The translations under genes were made by a program, and so were the position numbers. A stretch of DNA of 64,000 nt from Rhodobacteraceae bacterium HTCC2083 (GTDB lineage: Bacteria; Pseudomonadota; Alphaproteobacteria; Rhodobacterales; Rhodobacteraceae): contig DS995276.1 in the NCBI GenBank assembly GCA_000156115.1, positions 3,752,620 to 3,816,619 of the forward strand, given 5' to 3'. The notes beneath the pieces were generated by a model, which did not search any database, was not told the DNA's origin, and saw only the letters and a list, made by a program, of their open reading frames with translations. This document shows, in pieces, positions 51,278 to 59,151 of the stretch; the first letter of the stretch is position 1, and each line of letters opens with the position of its first letter.

Positions 51278-52192
51278 ATGGAGCAGCAAGACTTTAATCC
51301 GAATATTGGCGCAGTCGTCGCTTTGCAGGAGGGTTTGCGCTGCATCGTCGCGCCAAACCCCTCCCCCATGACATTTCGTGGCACCAACACTTATCTCCTC
51401 GGCCATCGCGAGATTGCAGTAATTGACCCCGGCCCCGCAAGTTACGCGCATCTAGACGCGATTCTTGCAGCATGTGGCCACGATCAAACGATCACGCAGA
51501 TTCTCGTAACCCACTCCCATGTGGACCACTCACCGCTTGCTGCGCTTCTGTCGAAGGAAACGAGCGCGCCCATTCTCGCATTTGGTCCAAGCAACGCGGG
51601 CCAAAGTGCTGCGATGAAAGCCTGTTTAGCCTCCGGCATGGCCTCGGGTGGCGAAGGCATTGATGTCGATTTTCAACCTGATGTGCTGATACTCGATCAA
51701 AGCCAGATCCAAGCGGGTGATCAACGCATCAAAGCGCATCACACGCCCGGTCATATGGGCAATCACATGTGCTTTGCTTGGGATGACGTCGTCTTCTGCG
51801 GCGATCTTGTTATGGGCTGGGCCAGTTCCTTGGTGTCACCCCCTGACGGCGATCTGACGGATTTCATGATCTCTTGCGAAAAACTCAAAGCGCTTAGACC
51901 GCGAATTATGCACGCGGGTCACGGGGCACCGATCACAAACCCTGTTGAGCGGATCGAATGGTTGATCGCACATCGCAAATCGCGCGAGACCCAGATTCTT
52001 GCCGCGCTTTCAGAAGATGCTTCAACGGCGCGCGCGCTTGCAGAAGCGATTTATACCGAAACGCCAGCGGCCCTCATTTCAGCAGCAACCCGCAATGTTT
52101 TCGCCCATCTCATTGATTTGGAAGGTCGTAAGTTGGTCTCTCGGGATGGCATCCCGAACGAAAATGCGCGCTTTTCATTAGTTGGTAATTAA
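51278..52192 (+). CDS. Metallo-beta-lactamase fold hydrolase (LACTB2-like)
   Basis: 304 residues. The zinc motif HSHVDH is at residues 79-84, with further ligands in HTPGHMGNHM, in GDLVMGW and in the late MHAGHG. A C-terminal winged-helix-like region (ALAEAIYTETPA...VFAHLIDLEGRKLV) is typical of the LACTB2/RNase-like subgroup. Start at 51278 follows a GGAGGGAAG site; an in-frame TTG upstream lies in the divergent kinase gene. Substrate unknown: thioester, nucleic acid or other hydrolysis are possible. Confidence 0.87.
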   Translation: MEQQDFNPNIGAVVALQEGLRCIVAPNPSPMTFRGTNTYLLGHREIAVIDPGPASYAHLDAILAACGHDQTITQILVTHSHVDHSPLAALLSKETSAPILAFGPSNAGQSAAMKACLASGMASGGEGIDVDFQPDVLILDQSQIQAGDQRIKAHHTPGHMGNHMCFAWDDVVFCGDLVMGWASSLVSPPDGDLTDFMISCEKLKALRPRIMHAGHGAPITNPVERIEWLIAHRKSRETQILAALSEDASTARALAEAIYTETPAALISAATRNVFAHLIDLEGRKLVSRDGIPNENARFSLVGN

Positions 52193-52267
52193 TTGAAAGA
52201 AAATGTCACTTTGCGCGTAAATCCCTCTGGACGCCGCAAACGCGCATTGCTAAGACACGCAAAGTAT

Positions 52268-52342
52268 TCCGGCGTAGCTCAGCGGTAGAGCAGTTGACTG
52301 TTAATCAATTTGTCGTAGGTTCGATCCCTACCGCCGGAGCCA
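52268..52342 (+). tRNA. tRNA-Asn (anticodon GTT)
   Basis: 75-base cloverleaf with encoded CCA. Acceptor arms TCCGGCG and CGCCGGA pair; the anticodon loop CTGTTAA gives GTT; the T arm has GTTCGATCC. An integrase gene starts 159 bases downstream, so the tRNA 3' end is the likely integration site. Confidence 0.96.
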
Positions 52343-52399
52343 ATCTCCCCCCACATTAACCTTGTTTTTATGGCTATGATGGCTTATATGACCTCATAA

Positions 52400-52434
52400 G
52401 GAACACTTTTTAGGGTCAGTTAGGAACACTTTTT
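52400..52434 (+). repeat. Direct repeats upstream of the first integrase
   Basis: GGAACACTTTTT occurs at 52400-52411 and 52423-52434, 23 bases apart, between tRNA-Asn and the integrase. GTTAGACTAAC (52442-52452) and an AGTCTC...GAGACT pair lie nearby. Such repeats may be integrase arm sites or a regulator binding region. Confidence 0.5.
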
Positions 52435-52501
52435 CGTCGCGGTTAGACTAACTCGTCGGGGTTTGACTGGTGATAGTCTCTCTAACCACAGGAGACTACC
52501 G

Positions 52502-53809
52502 ATGTTCAAACTACCGCCCTACACCGAACTGAAAGCTGATGGCATCTATCGCTATCGTCGTCGTGTTCCTGTCAAAGCAGTCAAAGAGCTTGGTAAGGGC
52601 TTCCTGTATCGCAACCTTGGTAAGACCAAAGATGAAGTGCTGGCTAACTGGTCAGAGGCTCATAAGGAAGTAGAAGGTCTATTTGAACAAGCAAAACAAG
52701 GTGCCAAGATAGAAGCACAAGTGTTCGCCAAGAAGGATGAACGCGAGAAAGTCCTACACCTCGTTGAGAAGCACTACGGTAAAGAAGCCTCAGAGATGTT
52801 GTCCGCTGGTGTTGTTGATGACAACCTTGAACATGCCCTTATGGGTCTTGCTGATGACCTATCAGGGTCTATCCCTCGTAAGACTGAGGCTATGCTGTAT
52901 AGCGGTAAGGTGCCTGACAAAGTCATCACTATGACCTTCCTGTTAGACCTTTACCGTGAAAGCACGACTGTCGGTGATGTTGCCAAAGATAAGAAGAGCC
53001 ACAACCAGATAGAACGAATCAAAGCAGACTTCGCAGAGGCTCTTGGCACAGTCAAAGCCAGCAAACTCCCGTTTCAGAACATCACACGGGCAGATGCCAA
53101 CACCTACCGCGACTACCTACTTGCTCGGATAAGCCCCAACAGCGTTATGCGCTACAAGAACACCGTGAATGCCAGCATAAACTGGTATGTCAAAGAAAAC
53201 GGTTTAGACCACATCAGCGCCTTCACTAACCTGCTGGTCAAAGGTTCTGGTCATACCAAGAACGATAGACTGCCCCTATCACAAGAAGATGTAAGCCTCT
53301 TGAACGATAAGTTCGCAGGGTCTTCTGTTGATGCCATTTACAAGGTTCTTCGTGATACTGGTGCTCGTGTAGGTGAAGTAGCAGGTATTTTGGTTGGTGA
53401 TTTTTCCCTACAAAACAAAACCCTACACATCAAAGCCAACGACATTAGAGGCCTGAAAACCCTATCAAGCGAGCGTGTAGTTCCCTTGTCCGATACAGCA
53501 CTAGAAGCCTTACAAGCCCTGCGGACAGGTAAAGAAGATGACCAACCTATCTTTGATTCTTATGCCAGAGCCAACGGTAATACAGCTTTGTCAGCCATCC
53601 TGATGAAGCACCTACGCACAGTCATCACAACCAAGCAGAAGTCTATTCACAGCCTACGCCACAAGATGAAGGATGACCTCCGCAACACAGGCTGTGATAG
53701 TTCTTTGGCTGATGCTATTCTTGGCCATACAACAGCAGGTGTAGGTAGCAGGTATGGTTCAGGGTATAAGCCAGAGGTGATGCGTCAGGCTCTTGTGAAG
53801 GTCTGGTAG
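52502..53809 (+). CDS. Tyrosine recombinase / integrase (intact, first)
   Basis: 435 residues. Catalytic residues: R289 (TGARVGEV), H383-x-x-R386 (HSLRHK), H409 (LGHTT) and nucleophile Y418 (SRYGSGY). The N-terminal part is a DNA-binding core region (HHHTC-type phage integrase layout). ATG 52502 follows CAGGAGAC; an earlier in-frame ATG at 52463 is weaker. Codon use is less GC-biased than the neighbours. Position beside tRNA-Asn suggests it integrated this island there. Confidence 0.92.
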   Translation: MFKLPPYTELKADGIYRYRRRVPVKAVKELGKGFLYRNLGKTKDEVLANWSEAHKEVEGLFEQAKQGAKIEAQVFAKKDEREKVLHLVEKHYGKEASEMLSAGVVDDNLEHALMGLADDLSGSIPRKTEAMLYSGKVPDKVITMTFLLDLYRESTTVGDVAKDKKSHNQIERIKADFAEALGTVKASKLPFQNITRADANTYRDYLLARISPNSVMRYKNTVNASINWYVKENGLDHISAFTNLLVKGSGHTKNDRLPLSQEDVSLLNDKFAGSSVDAIYKVLRDTGARVGEVAGILVGDFSLQNKTLHIKANDIRGLKTLSSERVVPLSDTALEALQALRTGKEDDQPIFDSYARANGNTALSAILMKHLRTVITTKQKSIHSLRHKMKDDLRNTGCDSSLADAILGHTTAGVGSRYGSGYKPEVMRQALVKVW

Positions 53810-53853
53810 TGATCTTACCCCTCTAACGAGCTAATTTGGTCTGAACCGCCCAG

Positions 53854-54012
53854 CGCCACCGCATGAAGGACAAGCTGAGGAACACGGGCTGTCCTGAGGC
53901 CATCTCCCTTGCCCTCCTCGGGCACAGCACAAACACCGTAGCTGCCAACTATGGATCGGGCTATGCGCTGGAGGTCATGCGGGAGGCGTTGGTGAAAGTC
54001 TGGGGGAAGTGA
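53854..54012 (+). pseudogene. C-terminal remnant of a second tyrosine integrase
   Basis: About 52 residues open from QRHRMKDKLRNTGCPEA to a TGA at 54012. They match the end of the intact integrase: RMKDKLRNTGC, ALLGHSTNTVAANYGSGY and LEVMREALVKVW. Everything before, including the catalytic Arg and first His, is missing. It lies 45 bases after the intact integrase and differs enough to come from another element. Confidence 0.8.
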
Positions 54013-54241
54013 TGGCGAAGTGGACAAGTGGCAGGTCTGAGCGGACCTTCAACCAAAGCGCAGCGAACAGCAGAAATGAGCCCATATTACCGATTTTCTG
54101 CAATGCGGCGAAGGTCTGGTATGGGGACACTAATGGGCCTGCCGATAAGTGTTCGGTTCAAAGCAAACAACCCCTGTCATGCTCTTGTGAGGCCCGATTT
54201 ATTGGACGTCAGCGCTAACTTCGAAACTTTTGTGGGTTCGT
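54013..54241. other. Intergenic region after the integrase remnant
   Basis: 229 bases between the remnant and the end of the racemase-like gene. Short frames are present, but none has family features. Probably debris from past insertions. Confidence 0.4.
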
Positions 54242-54913
54242 TCACAAGTCGTTTTCAACAACGCGATGCGCGACAAGGGTTCGCAAAATATTGATCGCGC
54301 CTTGGGTGCCGTCAATCAGCGGTACAGGGCTGTTTGGCGCAAGTTTAGACGCCAGCCCTGCCAATGGGCCGCCTCCCATAACGACACAACGTGCGCCGCG
54401 CTGGTGCATTTCCCTGCACAGTTGGCCCATTTCGTCCATGTAGCGGGTTTGAACCGTGCCTGGATCACCAAAGTCAGTCGTATTCACCGCTAGTGTCGCC
54501 AGAAGTTTTGAGCCCAACCCTGCCTCCTCAGCCTTGGCTTTCAATGCCGGTACGAGGCTTGGACCAAATGTTACGATGCCGAAAGGCCCGCCAAGTGCTT
54601 GGGCTATGGAAAAGGCGGCCGCCGCAATGCCGACCACCGGGATATCCGGTCGCAGCAACTGAACGGCCTCAGCCCCGGTATTGCCAAATGACGCTAAGAT
54701 TATCCCGTCGCACGGGGCATCATAGGCTTTAACTGTCTCGACGACGGCTATGCTTGCATGATCGGCATCGGCTTGTGTCACGATTAGCTCCGGGCCAAAG
54801 GCTGGGCAGAGCGTTGTAAATTCATCTCCTGGATAGGCTACACCATCGGCGGCCTCTTTTATGCGGGCCGTCGCGCCCTTGGACGTGTTAGGGTTGATGA
54901 TCAGTAACCGCAT
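54242..54913 (-). CDS. Asp/Glu (hydantoin) racemase family protein lacking both catalytic cysteines
   Basis: 223 residues. The family N terminus MRLLIINPNTS and IPVVGI, GIVTFG blocks are clear. Active members use two Cys, in ACFxDPG-type and GCAG-type motifs. Here these are Ser75 (ILASFGNTG) and Gly181 (VVMGGGPLAG), although a nearby Cys176 exists. Racemase activity by the usual two-base mechanism is therefore unlikely. Last gene of the TRAP operon: its ATG overlaps the DctM stop (TAATG). Could be a binding or modified-chemistry protein for the transported compound. Confidence 0.8.
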   Translation of the reverse strand: MRLLIINPNTSKGATARIKEAADGVAYPGDEFTTLCPAFGPELIVTQADADHASIAVVETVKAYDAPCDGIILASFGNTGAEAVQLLRPDIPVVGIAAAAFSIAQALGGPFGIVTFGPSLVPALKAKAEEAGLGSKLLATLAVNTTDFGDPGTVQTRYMDEMGQLCREMHQRGARCVVMGGGPLAGLASKLAPNSPVPLIDGTQGAINILRTLVAHRVVENDL

Positions 54914-56199
54914 TAGAGGATGACCGACGGTAGCCAGAGGGAAATTGCTGGAAAGAGGTTGATCAAGACTAAGGCCACCAACATTGCGCCGATAAACATC
55001 ATCATTGATGGGATGATCTTGGCGATGGATATCTTCGCGATAGCGCAAGTGATCAAGACGACTGAGGCCACAGGCGGTGTCTGTTGCCCGATCCCGAGGT
55101 TAATGGTCAAAATCAGGCCAAAATGGACACGGTCGATCCCAAGCTGATCGGCCAGCGGCAAAAAGATCGGCACGAGCATCAGGATCGCAGGAGTCCCGTG
55201 AATGATCGTGCCTGCCAGTAGGAAGAAGATGTTGATGACGACCAAAACAACCCAGTAATTGTCCGACAGCCCCAGGATGCCCTGCGCAATTTCCTGCGGA
55301 ATGCGTTGGTTCGTCATGTACCATCCCAAAAGGGTCGAGGTTGCCACGATAAACATCAACATGGCTGAGCGTTTGCCCGCTATGCGCAATGTGTCGATTA
55401 ACGTGCCAAGGCGCACCGTACGGTAAACGACGGTGGCAAGCACAATGGACCAGAAGGCTGCAATGGCACCTGCCTCGGTGGCGGTAAAGATACCGCCAAG
55501 AATACCCGCCAACACAAGAATTGGAAGCGTCAGTGGGATGGCTGCGTCCTTACCGGTTTCGGCGACACGAGCCCATGAGAACGCTCCTTCCGTGGGATAG
55601 CCGCGCTTAACAGAGATCGCATAGGCTGTGCCCATCAACAGGCCACAAACCAGAAATCCAGGCACAATGCCAGCGGCGAATAACTCGGCAATAGATGCAT
55701 TGGCCACATAAGCATAAAGGATCAAGTTGAGGCTGGGCGGCACGATGATCGCCATTGTAGCCGAGGTTGACGTGACAGCAGCCGCGAAAGCCACCGGGTA
55801 GCCACGCTTTTTCATCTGCGGGATCATAACCGAGCCGATAGCAGCTGCGTCCGAAGTGGCGGTGCCCGAGATTTCCGAAAAAAATAGCGATGTCAGAATG
55901 TTGACATGGGCCAGCCCGCCGCGGATATGCCCAACAAGAGATGAAGCAAACGCGATGAGCTTCTCCGCAATCTTACCTTGGTTCATGATTTCGCCTGCGA
56001 TCATGAACAACAAAGCCGCAACAAGCAGATAGTTGTTAGCTCCACCAAAGGGGATCAGCCCAATTATTTGTGGTACAACCGCGGGGTCGAGCACGATCAT
56101 GGTGGCGGCGGTGACGCCCAGAACAAAGGCAATCGGCAGGCCTGCAATCAGCAAAGTAACCAAAAGGATCAGGATCATCCATCCGGGATCAAGAAACAT
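54913..56199 (-). CDS. TRAP transporter large permease (DctM type), cargo cassette
   Basis: 428-residue standard-length DctM with about 12 hydrophobic segments. Family blocks: LVGHIRGGLAHVNILTSLFFSEISGTATSD, MAIIVPPSLNLILYAYVAN, GIFTATEAGAIA and GQQTPPVASVVLI. It overlaps DctQ and the racemase-like gene by a few bases. Its TMs match without the extra insertion seen in the 3140-4615 protein. Confidence 0.92.
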   Translation of the reverse strand: MFLDPGWMILILLVTLLIAGLPIAFVLGVTAATMIVLDPAVVPQIIGLIPFGGANNYLLVAALLFMIAGEIMNQGKIAEKLIAFASSLVGHIRGGLAHVNILTSLFFSEISGTATSDAAAIGSVMIPQMKKRGYPVAFAAAVTSTSATMAIIVPPSLNLILYAYVANASIAELFAAGIVPGFLVCGLLMGTAYAISVKRGYPTEGAFSWARVAETGKDAAIPLTLPILVLAGILGGIFTATEAGAIAAFWSIVLATVVYRTVRLGTLIDTLRIAGKRSAMLMFIVATSTLLGWYMTNQRIPQEIAQGILGLSDNYWVVLVVINIFFLLAGTIIHGTPAILMLVPIFLPLADQLGIDRVHFGLILTINLGIGQQTPPVASVVLITCAIAKISIAKIIPSMMMFIGAMLVALVLINLFPAISLWLPSVIL

Positions 56200-56720
56200 T
56201 ACGCGTCACTTTCAGGCAAAAGATCCAAGGGGTCGATACGGAATGTCACGATGCCGATAAAACGCACAGCACAAAACAGAATAATCAGCGCGCCCCCCAG
56301 CGGCATCGCGCCGCGAAAGAGCATCATCGGTGCATCAACCGAGATCAACGAACGCGCCCCGAAGCTGGCCGCTGCGATCCCGCCGTACCACGCAAGCATT
56401 GCGCCAAAGACACCCATCAGGACGAGGTTTAACGCAGTAACGACACGCATCATGCCTGCGGGCATCACGCGCAGCACCGCATCAAAGCCAAGGTGTTCGT
56501 TGGTGCGAGTCAGATATGCCGCGCCGATAAAGGTCAGCATGGCCAGTAGATGGGCGGGGAGTTCCTCGCCCCATGACACGCTGTCATTCAAAACGAACCG
56601 GGCGAAAACCGCCCAGTTCATGAGCAATAAGAGGAGACCGGCAAGGGATATGACCAAGACATCCAGCATCACGCCAAGCCAGTGGTCCAGACGCGAAACT
56701 AGGCTGTCAAATTCATCCAT
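56199..56720 (-). CDS. TRAP transporter small permease (DctQ type), cargo cassette
   Basis: 173-residue inner-membrane protein with four hydrophobic segments. The family pattern is seen in NWAVFARFVLNDSVSWGEELPAHLLAMLTFIGAAYLTRTNEHLGFDAV. Its stop overlaps the DctM start as TAATG. It lies 20 bases after the binding-protein gene. Confidence 0.9.
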   Translation of the reverse strand: MDEFDSLVSRLDHWLGVMLDVLVISLAGLLLLLMNWAVFARFVLNDSVSWGEELPAHLLAMLTFIGAAYLTRTNEHLGFDAVLRVMPAGMMRVVTALNLVLMGVFGAMLAWYGGIAAASFGARSLISVDAPMMLFRGAMPLGGALIILFCAVRFIGIVTFRIDPLDLLPESDA

Positions 56721-56740
56721 TTGCTTTGTCCTATTTGTGC

Positions 56741-57721
56741 CTATTCGATCCCGAGCGCAGTCTTCGTTGCAGCGATCATGTCTTCGCCGATGACATCAAC
56801 AAATGTTGGGCTTTCATAAAGCGGGGCAGCGGCCGACTGAAACGCAGCAAAATCAATCTCATTGACTTCAATTTTGTTTGCCAGTGCTGCGATGGTTTCC
56901 GTGTCGGTTGTTTCACCCCACTCAAATGACCAAGGGGCCACCTCTTGGGCTACAGAAATTACCGTCGCGCGCAGCTCTTCATCAAGTGATGCAAGGAAGG
57001 GTTCACCAATCACGAGGAAAGTTGGCAAATAGACGTGGTTTGATAAGGACATATAGCCCTGCACCTCGAATAGTTTGGCCGTGTCGACCACGTTTGCCGG
57101 GTTTTCCTGGCCATCAATGGTGCCTTGATCCAAGGCGGAATAGACCTCGCCAAAGGACAGTGGCGTGGCGTTGGCACCCAGGGTGTTGAACATTTCAACC
57201 CGCTGACGATTGGTAGGTGTTCGGATTTTGAGCCCATCGAGGTCTGCTGGTGTCACGATCGGACGCACGTTATTGGTGATCTGGCGAAAACCGTTGTCCC
57301 ACATAGCCGCAAGAACCATGCCAGTGCCGTCAAAGCCGTCTGCCAGCATTTCGCCCGCCGGACTGCCGATAAAAGTCTGGACCGCTGCGCGGTCTTCAAA
57401 CAGGTAAGGCAGGTCAAAAATGGAGGTGCGGGTGTTGATCTGGGACACCGCAGACGCAGAAAGAGAGGCTTGGTGCGTCCCAAAGCCGAGGCCCTGCAGC
57501 ACGTCCTCTTCTTTGCCCAATGTGTTAGACATGAAAATCTGAACGTCGATTTCGCCGGGTGCGGCGGCTTCAAGGCGGGTTTCGTATTCGAGCAGAAAAA
57601 CATGGGCGAAAGAGCCTGCTGGCAGGGAAGAGTTGATCTGCATGATGGCTTCCGCACTGGCGGCAGCGGGGAATATAGCCGCACTGGCCGCGGCGATCAG
57701 GCTTTTGCGAGTAAACTTCAT
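56741..57721 (-). CDS. TRAP transporter substrate-binding protein (DctP type), cargo cassette
   Basis: 326-residue periplasmic receptor with a signal peptide (about 1-24, cut after ASA). DctP blocks: VQIFMSNTLGKEEDVLQGL, ISDLPYLF-like FDLPYLFEDRAAV, MWDNGFRQITNNVRPIVTPADLDGLKIRTP with the ligand-binding Arg, and SYSALDQGTIDGQENP-like YSALDQGTIDGQENP. The ligand is an unknown carboxylate. First gene of the TRAP operon, controlled from the 57722-57939 gap, which holds RpiR-like inverted repeats. Confidence 0.92.
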   Translation of the reverse strand: MKFTRKSLIAAASAAIFPAAASAEAIMQINSSLPAGSFAHVFLLEYETRLEAAAPGEIDVQIFMSNTLGKEEDVLQGLGFGTHQASLSASAVSQINTRTSIFDLPYLFEDRAAVQTFIGSPAGEMLADGFDGTGMVLAAMWDNGFRQITNNVRPIVTPADLDGLKIRTPTNRQRVEMFNTLGANATPLSFGEVYSALDQGTIDGQENPANVVDTAKLFEVQGYMSLSNHVYLPTFLVIGEPFLASLDEELRATVISVAQEVAPWSFEWGETTDTETIAALANKIEVNEIDFAAFQSAAAPLYESPTFVDVIGEDMIAATKTALGIE

Positions 57722-57791
57722 GTGTCGTTCCTTTGTAACAGGTTGGGAGGAAAAAGAGTCGGCAGTTACTTAAGGAAAAACTATTTCCCAA

Positions 57792-57832
57792 TTTTCACAT
57801 TATGAAAACTTTTTTTCAAACCGGAAATCCGG
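57792..57832. promoter_or_regulatory. Candidate RpiR operator before the TRAP cassette
   Basis: Half-sites TTTTCA (57792-57797), TGAAAA (57803-57808) and TTTTCA (57813-57818) alternate, giving two overlapping inverted repeats. A further 12-base inverted repeat CCGGA-AA-TCCGG is at 57821-57832. The position between the binding-protein start and the RpiR gene suits operon control. Symmetry only; no binding data. Confidence 0.45.
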
Positions 57833-57939
57833 ACTTTCCATCACTGCCTAATTAAATGGCAGATTCTCCGCATAATTTTAGGTAATGGTCAGGAACTGAG
57901 CGCGCGCGACACGCAGACGCGCCTTCAAAAGACCTGTAT

Positions 57940-58785
57940 CTAAAGCTCGTCGAAACGGCGGTGCCCGTCCTCGATTGAGGCCATTCGGCTGCGCCCTGCC
58001 GCGCCGGACACCGCGATCGTGCGCGCCGCAACCAAGTTGCAGACGGCCATGGCACCCACATGGTTCATCAACGGGCCGTTCGCCGAAGTCACACAAGACA
58101 GACGCCAACGGGCATCGGCGGTTTCGGGGCTAGAGCGATCTTCGATCACCGCCAGACCAGCTTTAGCCGCAGCCGCCGCCTTGGCCACAGCGCCAGCGAG
58201 CTTTGAATTGCGGCGCAAAGCGATGAGCACGACGATGTCCTGTGGGGAAAGCGATACAAGGCTTTCGGCCAAAGTCTCTCCGGCACGAGGCAAGACACTC
58301 ACGTTGCTTAAGACCTGAGAGGTTTGCCATCCGAGATATTGCGCAAAAGACTGACCCGCCCGAAAGCCCACGAACCAAACGCGTGGTGCTGCGTTCATTG
58401 CCTCTGAGAGGCTGTCAATCACGGTATCATCTAGCGCGCCATAGGTCAGATCCATGTTCTGTTGCGACGCTTCGAAATGCGCCGCAACCGCGCCGCCAGT
58501 TGTGGGCGTTTCTGAGGAGAAACGCAATAATGCGGTGCCTGCTCGTTGCTCGTCGCGCACAGCGCGGCGCGCCTCGTCAAACGAACCATAGCCGATTCGC
58601 CGCACAAATCGGGACACAGTGGCATTTGACACATTAGCCAGTTCCGCAATTTCTGACGCTGTGTATCCTGCCATCTCGCCAGGGAAATCCAAAACAAACT
58701 CGCCAAGCTTATATTCACTCGGATTAAGCTCGGGCAATGCATCGCGTACACGAAGTAAGAAAGGCTTGGTCTTATCAGTGTTCAT
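57940..58785 (-). CDS. RpiR family transcriptional regulator
   Basis: 281 residues. The N-terminal RpiR winged helix has FPGEMAGYTASEIAELANVSNATVSRFVRRIGYGSFDEAR. A SIS domain follows (about 110-260: DDTVIDSLSEAMN, VWFVGFRAGQSFAQYLGWQ, QDIVVLIALRRNSK), which binds phosphosugars or similar effectors. The start at 58785 keeps the standard layout; an in-frame ATG at 58809 is possible. It precedes the TRAP operon on the same strand and probably controls it. Confidence 0.87.
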   Translation of the reverse strand: MNTDKTKPFLLRVRDALPELNPSEYKLGEFVLDFPGEMAGYTASEIAELANVSNATVSRFVRRIGYGSFDEARRAVRDEQRAGTALLRFSSETPTTGGAVAAHFEASQQNMDLTYGALDDTVIDSLSEAMNAAPRVWFVGFRAGQSFAQYLGWQTSQVLSNVSVLPRAGETLAESLVSLSPQDIVVLIALRRNSKLAGAVAKAAAAAKAGLAVIEDRSSPETADARWRLSCVTSANGPLMNHVGAMAVCNLVAARTIAVSGAAGRSRMASIEDGHRRFDEL

Positions 58786-59047
58786 CCACCTAGGATGATC
58801 GCCGTTCATCAAAACGTAAACATGTTTATACGACGTGCGATGAAATGTTCCGAAGGATCTATCTGGTCCGGTTTTGCGGTGTCTGACTATGATATTCAAA
58901 TATGTGGCGGAGGAACGGTTTGCCCTAATGCCACCTATCGCCAATTTAAAGCGGCCATTGGTGATCCGATATACAACGGTCGCTTTGTCCCGCAGAGTAG
59001 ACATCTGGGCAGAGTGTAGCAAAGGGCTGCTTCCCACCGTTTCCACC

Positions 59048-59125
59048 TCGGGCGGAGTGGCAGCTTGCTACGGTTCAGGGTATGCTCTGGAGTTCATGCG
59101 AGAGCATATGGAGCAGGTGTGGTGA
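59048..59125 (+). pseudogene. C-terminal remnant of a third tyrosine integrase
   Basis: About 25 residues ending at a TGA: SGGVAACYGSGYALEFMREHMEQVW. This matches the very end of the other integrases (YGSGY then LEVMR...VW). It lies on the plus strand at the right border of the cargo cassette, 26 bases before the polymerase-like gene. Confidence 0.65.
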
Positions 59126-59151
59126 TTGATATTCTACTGGATATTTTTTGA

